From assembly GCF_018604545.1 (NCBI RefSeq), contig NZ_CP075896.1:8060001-8124000 (forward strand): a stretch of 64,000 bases of DNA, given 5' to 3'. Origin of the DNA: Streptomyces koelreuteriae. Lineage in GTDB: Bacteria; Actinomycetota; Actinomycetes; Streptomycetales; Streptomycetaceae. The notes beneath the pieces are model-generated. The model was given only the letters and a program-made list of their open reading frames with translations. It was not told where the DNA came from and made no database searches. Of this stretch, positions 43,801 to 50,609 are shown in pieces. Positions within the stretch are counted from its first letter, which is position 1. Each line of letters opens with the position of its first letter. The position numbers and the translations under genes were made by a program.

Positions 43801-44513
43801 CCGGCGAGGCGGTCTTCAGCCCCGACGGAACACGGCTCGCGCTCATCGGCCATGACGGATCCGTTCGGATCTGGCACCTTTCGACCGGCGCACTACGCAC
43901 CGTAGACCCGGGCCACGGCGAACCCGTCAGGACGCTGGCGTTCACCCCGGACGGCCGTACACTCGCCGTCGCGCACGTCCGGGCAGGCCACGAACAGGTC
44001 AAGCTGCTCGACGCAGCCAATGGCCGGACCCAGCGCATCATCAAGCCGAGCTCCCGAATGGTGCTGTCCCTCGCCTTCAGCCCGAACGGCCACACCCTGG
44101 CCACCGCGAGCAGCGCCAAGGGAACCGTGAAGACGTGGAACGCACGCACCGGTCAGCTCCAGGACAGCTTCAGTGTCAGCGGTGAGGTAGCGGCGCTGGC
44201 CTTCAGCTCCGATAGCCGCACCCTGGCGGCGAGCAACGAACGAGGAGTCCACCTCTGGGACCTCTCCACCAGCCAGATCAGAAGCACCCTGCCGACCCGC
44301 TCGCCCGCAGAAGCCGTGACGTTCAGCCGGGACGGTCACACCCTGGCCATCAGCGCGGGCACCTCCGTCGAGCTGTGGAACGTCGACCTCCCCGACCCGG
44401 CCCGCGCGATCCGCGACATCTGCGGGGCCATCGACACCACGCTCACCCCGCTGGAACGGTCCCGCTACCTGCCCGACCAGTCCGCTGAAACCGGCTGCCC
44501 GGCCGGGCGATAG
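40806..44513 (+). CDS. HTH-nSTAND NTPase with transmembrane helix and WD40 double propeller (two TTA codons)
   Basis: I chose GTG 40806, giving 1235 aa; upstream in-frame sequence is antiphase to the acyltransferase. Domains: XRE-type HTH at ~15-75 (ITYRALARRAGYSVTTLSQA); nSTAND P-loop NTPase at ~110-490 with Walker A GPSGSGKS at 142-149 and Walker B FLMVDQFEE near 205; one membrane helix at ~505-528; and WD40-like repeats from ~598 to ~1220. I count 14 repeats with the (L/V)AFSPDGRTLA...V(R/H)(I/L)WD pattern, enough for two seven-blade propellers. STAND proteins are ligand-triggered switches in signalling or defence. Leu codons at 41259-41261 and 42567-42569 are TTA, so translation should need bldA tRNA. 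Confidence 0.9.
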   Translation: MAGRHEVPVDPAAGPVQRFAFELRKLRAEADGITYRALARRAGYSVTTLSQAAGGERLPTLPVALAYAEACGGDPAEWEARWKEAVEESAGDGSRGDDGSLPPYRGLARFETGDSGLFFGREQLTDDLVELLRRRRFAAVFGPSGSGKSSLLRAGLIPVLRHAQEPDLRPAAIRILTPGERPARNHASLLIPATPPDGSAGADTFLMVDQFEEVFTLCHDPAERARFIDLLLRARQPESRLRVLLAVRGDFYGRCAEARDLADALRDANLLAGAMSRAELRAAVVKPAQAAGLTVERALTGRLVEEVADAPGGLPLLSHALLETWRRRRGKTLTLAGYEAAGCLDGAIARTAEEAYGRFTDEQATAARRVLLRLVAPGDGTPDTRRPVDRAELPGTAQVVDALAGARLLTLDGDTVEMAHEALITAWPRLRRWIEDDRERLRAHRDLTEAAHAWQELGREEGALYRGSRLAAAREHFGDAPREELTDLERAFLDASGGHERRGRRRYRLVLTAVTAALCLALVAAGLAVGQWQSAVSAQHVAQSRQLAAQSGALLDSEPDLASLLAVHAYRISPTREAAAALYAAAALPLSERLVSGTEPVGSIALSPDGRTVATHSRDGKVRIWDLPGGRLRQTFTGHDTDQVAAFSPDGRTLAVAMARESGTEIGMWDPVTGRKLGTLAIPDGAVGGLAFSADGRTVAATSPAAVRVWDVATGRTRHSFTSLPDPEAVSFGSDGRTVAAVGFNGLVRVWDVATGRTRITHDSHIEGRAVAISPDGRTYVFVRTDGSVQLREVDTGALRRTISDGLPMNLDGLAFTPDGRTLAIPDHGDTVHLWDTASGAARGTVTAGRHGRGLTTVALSADGRNLVTSGNSDPTIRVHRLTAYHPRTTLRGHEGAYIAGLALGPDGRTVAAVRQERPGRGSVQLWDARTGDREATLTLDTGPVRRGNRLLIATSRLKAAGFGPTGRALAVRATENGVIEVREVATGRLRQSRARGDTGEAVFSPDGTRLALIGHDGSVRIWHLSTGALRTVDPGHGEPVRTLAFTPDGRTLAVAHVRAGHEQVKLLDAANGRTQRIIKPSSRMVLSLAFSPNGHTLATASSAKGTVKTWNARTGQLQDSFSVSGEVAALAFSSDSRTLAASNERGVHLWDLSTSQIRSTLPTRSPAEAVTFSRDGHTLAISAGTSVELWNVDLPDPARAIRDICGAIDTTLTPLERSRYLPDQSAETGCPAGR

Positions 44514-44517
44514 GCCG

Positions 44518-45819
44518 TCACCGCAGATCCTTCACCCGCCGGAGCTTGCCCACCGACCGCTCCAGCGTCTCCGGTTCCACGACCTCCACGTCGACGGTGA
44601 CACCGACGCCATCCTTGACGTCCTGCGCGATCGCACGGGCGGCGGCCTCGCGCTGCTCAGCAGCTGCGCCGGGGCGGCTCTCGACATGGACGGTCATGTG
44701 GTCCATGCGACCGCGCCGGGTCAGCTGGATCTGGAAGTGCGGGGCGACACCCGGCGTGCGCAGGACGATCTCCTCGATCTGGCTGGGGAAGACGTTCACC
44801 CCGCGCAGGATGATCATGTCGTCGCAGCGGCCGGTGATCTTCTGGATGCGGCGGAAGGCGGGCCGGGCTGTGCCGGGCAGCAGGCGGGTCAGGTCGCGGG
44901 TGCGGTAGCGGACGACCGGCAGCGCCTCCTTGGTCAGGGACGTGAAGACCAGCTCGCCCTCCTCGCCCTCGGGCAGCACCTCACCCGTGATCGGGTCGAC
45001 GACCTCCGGGTAGAAGTGGTCCTCCCACACGTGCAGCCCGTCCTTGGTCTCCACACACTCCTGCGCGACACCCGGCCCGATCACCTCGGACAGCCCGTAT
45101 ATGTCGACGGCGTGGAGGTCCATGCGCTCCTCGATCTCGCGGCGCATCTCCTCCGTCCAGGGCTCGGCGCCGAAGATGCCCACCCGCAGGGACGTGGAGC
45201 GCGGGTCGACGCCCTGGCGCTCGAACTCGTCGAGGAGCGTCAGCATGTAGGACGGCGTGACCATGATGATCTCGGGCTCGAAGTCCTGGATGATCTGCAC
45301 CTGGCGTGCGGTCATGCCCCCGGAGGCCGGGATCACCAGACACCCGGCGCGTTCGGCGCCGTAGTGCGCACCGAGGCCCCCGGTGAACAGGCCGTATCCG
45401 TAGGAGATGTGCACCTTGTGGCCCGGGCGTCCGCCGGCGGCGCGGATCGAGCGGGCGACGAGGTCCGCCCACATCGAGATGTCGTTCTCCGTGTAGCCGA
45501 CGACCGTGGGGCGGCCCGTGGTGCCGCTGGAGGCGTGGACGCGGCTGACCTGGTCCATGGGGACGGCGAACATGCCGAAGGGGTAGGTGTCGCGCAGATC
45601 GGCCTTGGTCGTGAAGGGGAACCGGGCCAGGTCCTCCAGCGACCGGCAGTCCTCGGGTGTGACCCCGGCGGCGTCGAACTTCTTCCGGTACGTCTCCACG
45701 TTGTCGTAGGCATGCCGCAGGCTCCGGCGCAGCCGGTCGAGCTGGAGCTCGCGCAGCTGCTCGCGAGTGAGGCGCTCGGCGTCGTCCAGCAGGTCGTGGG
45801 GGAGCGGCTCACCGGTCAT
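44518..45819 (-). CDS. paaK: Phenylacetate-CoA ligase
   Basis: The 433-aa enzyme activates phenylacetate to phenylacetyl-CoA with ATP. The P-loop is SSGTTGRPTVVGY near residue 100; other family motifs are VHISYGYGLFTGGLG, YGLSEVIGPGVAQEC and the hinge/C-terminal block GRCDDMIILRGVNVFPSQIEE, with a catalytic Lys in SVGKLRRV near the end. Length is standard. It starts at ATG with an AAGGAG site, overlapping paaI (ATGA). It lies divergent from paaABCDE, which acts on its product. Confidence 0.95.
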   Translation of the reverse strand: MTGEPLPHDLLDDAERLTREQLRELQLDRLRRSLRHAYDNVETYRKKFDAAGVTPEDCRSLEDLARFPFTTKADLRDTYPFGMFAVPMDQVSRVHASSGTTGRPTVVGYTENDISMWADLVARSIRAAGGRPGHKVHISYGYGLFTGGLGAHYGAERAGCLVIPASGGMTARQVQIIQDFEPEIIMVTPSYMLTLLDEFERQGVDPRSTSLRVGIFGAEPWTEEMRREIEERMDLHAVDIYGLSEVIGPGVAQECVETKDGLHVWEDHFYPEVVDPITGEVLPEGEEGELVFTSLTKEALPVVRYRTRDLTRLLPGTARPAFRRIQKITGRCDDMIILRGVNVFPSQIEEIVLRTPGVAPHFQIQLTRRGRMDHMTVHVESRPGAAAEQREAAARAIAQDVKDGVGVTVDVEVVEPETLERSVGKLRRVKDLR

Positions 45820-46304
45820 CGCGACTCCTTCGACGTCGTACGCGCGGGAGTGCTCGCTGCCGTACTCGCTGCCGTACTCGCACTCATGCTCCCGATGGTG
45901 CGGCTGCGCCCCCGGAACTCCGCGATGACCTCCTCGCCCCGCAGCACGCTCACGTCGTAGAGGCCGCTGCGGCCGAACCGGGTGCGTTCCTCGGCCCGCG
46001 CCACGAGCACGTCTCCCTCGTACGCCGGGGCCACGAAGGTGACGTCGGCCCCGGCCGCTACGGTCACCGGGCCGTGGCTGTTGCAAGCGCAGGCGAAGGC
46101 GCTGTCGGCGAGGAGGAAGACGTAGCCCCCGTGGGCGATCCCGTGTCCGTTCACCATGGCCGGGGTCACGGTCATCCGGAGCACGGCGGTCCCCTCGCCC
46201 TGCTCCAGCAGCTCGACACCGAGCCCGTGTGAGGCCCGGTCCGCGGCGAACATCGCCTCCGCGGCCGGCCTCGCGTCAGCGGTATGGGTCACCTCTCGCA
46301 CCAC
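45816..46304 (-). CDS. paaI: PaaI-type hotdog thioesterase
   Basis: The 162-aa protein has the hotdog fold motif NGHGIAHGGYVFLLADSAFA near residue 52, with the family's His-Gly-Gly and Asp, and VTFVAPAYEGD further on. PaaI hydrolyses dead-end phenylacetyl- or ring-hydroxylated CoA esters and so rescues CoA. The last ~25 residues are Ser/Ala/Thr-rich and not part of the fold. Two adjacent GTG codons (46304 and 46301) could start it and no ribosome site is obvious, so a leaderless transcript is possible. The nearby operator at 46312-46329 would then overlap its promoter. Confidence 0.9.
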   Translation of the reverse strand: MVREVTHTADARPAAEAMFAADRASHGLGVELLEQGEGTAVLRMTVTPAMVNGHGIAHGGYVFLLADSAFACACNSHGPVTVAAGADVTFVAPAYEGDVLVARAEERTRFGRSGLYDVSVLRGEEVIAEFRGRSRTIGSMSASTAASTAASTPARTTSKESR

Positions 46305-46311
46305 CTTGTCT

Positions 46312-46329
46312 ACCGACCGAACATTCGGT
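46312..46329 (+). promoter_or_regulatory. PaaR/TetR-type operator, site 1
   Basis: ACCGACCGAACATTCGGT lies 8 bp upstream of paaI. It has ACCG-N6-CGGT symmetry and is followed by TAG, close to the published actinobacterial PaaR consensus as I recall it (ACCG-NNCGNN-CGGT with an NAGT flank). The same pattern ACCGACC-N5-TTCGGT occurs, inverted, at site 2. Confidence 0.7.
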
Positions 46330-46386
46330 TAGCTTCGGCGTTGCCAAGTAATCCCATCGGCTCCGCGCATGTCAAGGGTCGGGGGC

Positions 46387-46416
46387 TTACCAAGGGGGCC
46401 TGGCCTGTCCTATCAT
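46387..46416 (+). promoter_or_regulatory. Possible paaA promoter
   Basis: TTACCA (46387-46392) and TATCAT (46411-46416) are separated by 18 nt, 36 bp before the paaA ATG. Both match the vegetative consensus moderately. The second operator begins 3 bp after the -10 and would cover the start of transcription. Confidence 0.45.
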
Positions 46417-46418
46417 GG

Positions 46419-46436
46419 ACCGAACGAATGGTCGGT
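46419..46436 (-). promoter_or_regulatory. PaaR/TetR-type operator, site 2
   Basis: On the minus strand this reads ACCGACCATTCGTTCGGT, sharing ACCGACC-N5-TTCGGT with site 1. It lies just after a TATCAT -10-like element and 15 bp before the paaA ATG, where a repressor would block initiation. No TetR gene is adjacent, so the repressor would be encoded elsewhere. Confidence 0.7.
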
Positions 46437-46451
46437 TGGGAAGTGGGACGG

Positions 46452-47438
46452 ATGGATACGACACGCTCCAGCCCCGCGGGGACGGACGGCTCCGAGCCGG
46501 TTCTCCAGCAGCACTTCGACGCGACGATCGCGCGGGACCAGCGGATCGAACCGCGCGACTGGATGCCGGAGGGCTACCGGAAGACACTGATCCGTCAGAT
46601 CGCGCAGCATGCTCACTCGGAGATCATCGGCATGCAGCCGGAGGGCGAGTGGATCACGCGCGCGCCGTCGCTGCGCCGCAAGGCCATTCTGTTCGCCAAG
46701 GTCCAGGACGAGGCCGGGCACGGGCTGTATCTGTACTCGGCGGCGGAGACGCTCGGCGCGGACCGCGCGGATCTCACGGAGCGGCTCATCGAGGGCCGCC
46801 AGAAGTACTCGTCGATCTTCAACTACCCCACGCTGAGCTTCGCGGACGTCGGGGTGATCGGCTGGTTCGTGGACGGCGCCGCGATCTGCAACCAGGTGCC
46901 GCTGTGCAGGTCCTCGTACGGGCCGTACGCCCGCGCGATGGTGCGGATCTGCAAGGAGGAGTCGTTCCACCAGCGGCAGGGCTACGAGCTGCTGATGACG
47001 ATGATGCGCGGCACCGCGGCACAGCGGGAGATGGTGCAGGACGCGGTGGACCGCTGGTGGTGGCCGTCCCTGATGATGTTCGGCCCGCCCGACGACGCCT
47101 CGCCCAACTCCGCGCAGTCGATGGCCTGGAAGATCAAGCGGCACAGCAACGACGAACTGCGGCAGCGTTTCGTCGACATGACCGTCCCGCAGGCCGACAA
47201 GCTCGGCGTCACGCTCCCGGACCCGGAGCTCCGCTGGAACGAAGAGCGGGAACACCACGACTTCGGCACCCCCGACTGGGACGAGCTGATGCGGGTCATC
47301 AAGGGCGACGGCCCGTGCAACGACCAGCGGACGGAGCGGCGCCGCACGGCCCACGAGGAGGGCACCTGGGTGCGCGAGGCGGCCACCGCCCACGCCGCCA
47401 AACAGGCGGCCCGCGCACAGAAGGGAGCGGTGGCATGA
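46452..47438 (+). CDS. paaA: Phenylacetyl-CoA 1,2-epoxidase, catalytic subunit PaaA
   Basis: The 328-aa protein is the diiron oxygenase subunit that epoxidises the ring of phenylacetyl-CoA. Ligand helices are recognisable: QHAHSEIIGMQPEGEW, KVQDEAGHGLYLY (ExxH), and ICKEESFHQRQGYEL (ExxH). I chose ATG 46452; upstream in-frame ATGs exist (for example 46428) but fall inside the operator. It begins a tightly coupled operon paaABCDE and its stop overlaps paaB. Confidence 0.95.
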   Translation: MDTTRSSPAGTDGSEPVLQQHFDATIARDQRIEPRDWMPEGYRKTLIRQIAQHAHSEIIGMQPEGEWITRAPSLRRKAILFAKVQDEAGHGLYLYSAAETLGADRADLTERLIEGRQKYSSIFNYPTLSFADVGVIGWFVDGAAICNQVPLCRSSYGPYARAMVRICKEESFHQRQGYELLMTMMRGTAAQREMVQDAVDRWWWPSLMMFGPPDDASPNSAQSMAWKIKRHSNDELRQRFVDMTVPQADKLGVTLPDPELRWNEEREHHDFGTPDWDELMRVIKGDGPCNDQRTERRRTAHEEGTWVREAATAHAAKQAARAQKGAVA

Positions 47439-47731
47439 GCGCCGCCGACAAGAAGGACTGGCCGCTGTACGAGGTGTTCGTGCGCGGCAAGCGCGGCCTG
47501 AACCACGTCCACGTGGGCTCGCTGCACGCCGCCGACGACCGCATGGCCCTCACCCACGCCCGCGACCTCTACACGCGGCGCAACGAGGGCGTGAGCATCT
47601 GGGTGGTGCTCTCCGGGCACATCACCGCCTCCACCCGCGACGAGAAGGACCCGTTCTTCGAGCCCAGCGCCGACAAGGTCTACCGGCACCCGACCTTCTA
47701 CGACATCCCCGACGACGTCCCGCACATCTGA
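47435..47731 (+). CDS. paaB: Phenylacetyl-CoA epoxidase subunit PaaB
   Basis: The 98-aa protein matches the small structural subunit of the epoxidase (WPLYEVFVRGKRGLNHVHVGSLHA; YTRRNEGVSIWVV; HPTFYDIPDDVPHI). It is thought to bridge PaaAC heterodimers. ATGA overlap with paaA shows coupled translation. Confidence 0.95.
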   Translation: MSAADKKDWPLYEVFVRGKRGLNHVHVGSLHAADDRMALTHARDLYTRRNEGVSIWVVLSGHITASTRDEKDPFFEPSADKVYRHPTFYDIPDDVPHI

Positions 47732-47741
47732 AGGAGAGGGC

Positions 47742-48569
47742 ATGAGCGACGACCACGTCTACATGACCCTCGCCGAGGGACACGAGGACGACACCCGCTG
47801 GGCCTACGGCACCGGCTTCGAGGACCCGCTGCACGGCGTGGACACGACCGTGCCCGACGGTGTCGACGCCGGTGAACTGGCCGCCCTCTGCGTCACCCTG
47901 GCCGACGACGCCTTGGTCTCGGCGCAGCGGCTCGCCGAGTGGACCACCCGGGCCCCCGAGCTGGAGGAGGAGGTGGCCCTGGCCAACATCGGACTCGATC
48001 TGCTCGGCCAGGCCCGTCTGCTCTACGCCCGCGCCGGCCAGGTCGACGGCACCGGCCGCGGCGAGGACGCCTACGCCTACTTCCGGGACGCCGGCGACTT
48101 CCACAACGTACGCCTGGCCGAACTGCCCAACGGCGACTTCGCGTTCTCGACCGTACGGCTCCTGGTGTTCGCGAGCTGGCGCCTGGCGTACTTCGAGCGG
48201 CTCACCGCCCACCGGGACCCGGTGCTTGCGGCGATCGCCGCCAAGGGCGTGAAGGAGCTGGCGTACCACCGGCAGTACGCGGCCGAGTGGGTGGTCCGCC
48301 TCGGCGACGGCACCGAGGAGTCGCACAGCCGGACGCGCGCGGCGCTGGAACAGGTGGCACCGTATCTGGGCGAGCTGTTCACGGCGTACGACGTACGGGA
48401 CGAGGTCGTCGCCGTCCTGCGCCAGGTCACCGAGGCGGCCGGACTGCCCATGCCCGTCTACCGGCCGCTGCCCGGCTCGGGCCGCACCGGCGAGCACACC
48501 GAGCATCTCGCCCCGCTGCTGGCCGAGTTGCAGGGCATCGCCCGCGCCCACCCGGAGGCGACATGGTGA
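47742..48569 (+). CDS. paaC: Phenylacetyl-CoA epoxidase structural subunit PaaC
   Basis: The 275-aa protein is ferritin-like, as PaaA, but serves as structural partner (ALCVTLADDALVSAQRLAEW; ELEEEVALANIGLDLLGQARLLY; ELAYHRQYAAEWVVRLGDGTEES). It starts at ATG with an AAGGAGAGG site. The last 7 bases overlap paaD. Confidence 0.95.
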   Translation: MSDDHVYMTLAEGHEDDTRWAYGTGFEDPLHGVDTTVPDGVDAGELAALCVTLADDALVSAQRLAEWTTRAPELEEEVALANIGLDLLGQARLLYARAGQVDGTGRGEDAYAYFRDAGDFHNVRLAELPNGDFAFSTVRLLVFASWRLAYFERLTAHRDPVLAAIAAKGVKELAYHRQYAAEWVVRLGDGTEESHSRTRAALEQVAPYLGELFTAYDVRDEVVAVLRQVTEAAGLPMPVYRPLPGSGRTGEHTEHLAPLLAELQGIARAHPEATW

Positions 48570-49078
48570 CGACACTCCTGGACGAGCGGCGGGCCCGGCG
48601 CATCGCCGAGCAGGTGCCCGACCCCGAGCTGCCCATGCTCACCCTGGCCGACCTCGGAGTGCTGCGCGACGTGTCCCTGACCCCGGACGGGACGGTGGTC
48701 GCGAGCCTCACCCCGACCTACTCGGGCTGCCCGGCGATGGCGGAGATGCGCGCCGGGGTCGCCGCCCGGCTGAGGGACGCGGGCTACGCGCGTGTGGAGA
48801 TCCGCACCGTCCTCGACCCGCCCTGGACCAGCGACTGGATCACCCCGGACGGCCGGCGCAAGCTCGCCGAGCACGGCATCGCCCCGCCCGGGGCCGCGCC
48901 CGCGCGTAACCCCGGCCCAGTACCGCTCGTGCTGTCACCGACCCGCCGCTCGGTGCCCTGCCCGCGCTGCGGTTTCCACGACACCGAGGAGACCTCCCGC
49001 TTCGCCGCCACGTCCTGCAAGTCCCTGTGGCGCTGCCTCGCCTGCCGCGAGCCGTTCGAGTACGTCAAGGAGATCTGA
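48563..49078 (+). CDS. paaD: PaaD, Fe-S cluster maturation protein of the epoxidase
   Basis: The 171-aa protein has a SufT/MIP18-like N-terminal domain (VPDPELPMLTLADLGVLRDV; TPTYSGCPAM, with conserved Cys) and a C-terminal zinc/Fe-S knuckle (CPRCGF near 134 and CLACREPFEY near 160). PaaD is needed for activity of the complex, probably by assisting Fe-S assembly in PaaE. Its stop shares bases with the paaE start (TGATG). Confidence 0.93.
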   Translation: MVTTLLDERRARRIAEQVPDPELPMLTLADLGVLRDVSLTPDGTVVASLTPTYSGCPAMAEMRAGVAARLRDAGYARVEIRTVLDPPWTSDWITPDGRRKLAEHGIAPPGAAPARNPGPVPLVLSPTRRSVPCPRCGFHDTEETSRFAATSCKSLWRCLACREPFEYVKEI

Positions 49079-50193
49079 TGGACGACCTGATGGAGCCCGC
49101 CCCCGCCCCGGCGGCACGCGCGCGTGCCCGCCGACGTCCGGTCTTCCACCCCCTGCGGGTCGCCGCCGTGCGGCCGCTGTGCGAGGACGCGGCCGCCGTC
49201 AGCTTCGACATCCCGGCCGAACTCGCCGAAGAGTTCACCTTCGAGCCCGGCCAGTCGCTCACCCTGCGACGCGACATCGACGGCCGCGACGAGCGCCGCT
49301 CCTACTCGATCTGCTCACCCGCCGGCACCGCCCCGCGCATCGGCGTCCGGGTCGTACCGGGCGGCCTGTTCTCCTCCTGGCTGGTGCGCGACGTACGCCC
49401 CGGCGACACCGTCGAGGTGATGGCCCCCACCGGCGCCTTCACACCCGACCTCACCGCCCCCGGCCACCACGTCCTGATCGCCGCCGGCTCCGGAATCACG
49501 CCGATGGTCTCCATCGCCGAGTCCGTCCTGGCCGCCGACTCCCGCTCGACGGTCACCCTCCTCTACGGCAACCGCCGCACCGGCACCGTGATGTTCGCCG
49601 ACGAGCTCGCCGACCTGAAGGACCTCCACCCGACGCGCTTCCAGCTCGCCCATGTCCTCTCCCGCGAGCCCCGCGAGGCCGAGGTGCTCTCCGGCCGCCT
49701 CGACGCCGACCGGCTGTCGGCCCTCGTCGACGCGCTGGTGGACGTGGACTCCGCCGACCACTGGTGGCTGTGCGGCCCGCACGGCATGGTCCGAGCCGCC
49801 CAGCAGGTCCTGACCGGCCTCGGCGTGCCCGCCGACCGCGTCCACCAAGAGCTGTTCTACGCCGACGACGAGCCCGTGCGCGAGGTCCACCACGCTGACA
49901 CCGGCCCGACCGGCCCGGTCAGCCAGGTCACCGTCACCCTCGACGGCCGCTCCACCACCTCCGCCCTCCCCCGGGAACGGAGCATCCTCGAAGGCGCCCA
50001 GCAGACCCGCCCGGACCTGCCGTTCGCCTGCAAGGGCGGCGTCTGCGGCACCTGCCGCGCCCTGGTCACCGACGGCAAGGCCGACATGCGCCGCAACTTC
50101 GCCCTCGAACCGGCCGAGGTCGACGCCGGCTACGTCCTCACCTGCCAGTCGTTCCCGGTCTCCGACGCGCTGACGGTGGATTTCGACACCTGA
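49078..50193 (+). CDS. paaE: PaaE, epoxidase reductase subunit
   Basis: The 371-aa protein is a plant-type ferredoxin reductase fused to a 2Fe-2S ferredoxin. The FAD motif is DERRSYSICSPAG near residue 72, the NAD(P) motif is HVLIAAGSGITPMVSI near 130, and the cluster ligands are CKGGVCGTCRALV near 318-330 and a last Cys in YVLTCQSFP. It feeds electrons from NADPH to PaaA. The N-terminus has about 17 extra Ala/Arg/Pro residues, so ATG 49090 is an alternative start. Last gene of the paa operon. Confidence 0.94.
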   Translation: MDDLMEPAPAPAARARARRRPVFHPLRVAAVRPLCEDAAAVSFDIPAELAEEFTFEPGQSLTLRRDIDGRDERRSYSICSPAGTAPRIGVRVVPGGLFSSWLVRDVRPGDTVEVMAPTGAFTPDLTAPGHHVLIAAGSGITPMVSIAESVLAADSRSTVTLLYGNRRTGTVMFADELADLKDLHPTRFQLAHVLSREPREAEVLSGRLDADRLSALVDALVDVDSADHWWLCGPHGMVRAAQQVLTGLGVPADRVHQELFYADDEPVREVHHADTGPTGPVSQVTVTLDGRSTTSALPRERSILEGAQQTRPDLPFACKGGVCGTCRALVTDGKADMRRNFALEPAEVDAGYVLTCQSFPVSDALTVDFDT

Positions 50194-50226
50194 GGTGCCG
50201 GTCGCCTTCTCGCAAGTGGGTGTTTC

Positions 50227-50529
50227 TCAGGGGGACTTCGCTTCGCCGAGACACTCCTCCGGCACGGCCACGTCCCCCACGATGACCGACTGGTACGCGA
50301 CGTCCGGCGAGGCGTCGATCATGTCCTGCTGCTCGCGCCTGGCCTCGGCCCGGGCCTGCTCGATGGAGTCGTAGATCTCCTGGCAGTCGTACGTGCCGGT
50401 CGGTGTGGCTTCTTGGGCCGGAGTGTTTGAATCGTCCGTATAGGAACCGGAGTTGAGCGTGGAGGTGGCGGCGAGCCCGGCCAGGCACGCCCCCGCCCAG
50501 ACGACGACGATCCGCCGACGGGTACTCAA
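50227..50529 (-). CDS. Small exported protein of unknown function
   Basis: The 100-aa ORF starts at TTG 50529 (AAGGGGCGG upstream). It has a basic N-terminus and hydrophobic helix (IVVVWAGACLAGLAATS, ~7-23), a Ser/Thr/Asp/Pro-rich spacer, then a helical acidic segment (QEIYDSIEQARAEARREQQDMID) and one Cys near each end. This looks like a signal peptide or membrane anchor with a small extracellular domain. Family not recognised. The frame stays open far upstream, antiphase to the PucR gene on the same strand, so only the 3' part is taken as coding. A minus-strand ORF in another frame (50138-50545) is Arg/Gly-rich and unlikely. Confidence 0.6.
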   Translation of the reverse strand: MSTRRRIVVVWAGACLAGLAATSTLNSGSYTDDSNTPAQEATPTGTYDCQEIYDSIEQARAEARREQQDMIDASPDVAYQSVIVGDVAVPEECLGEAKSP

Positions 50530-50609
50530 GTGCCGCCCCTTCCATCGTGCTCGACCTTCATCGAACCCCCTCAAGAGATGGTGCCGACGCCTCGGCACTG
50601 AGGCATCCT

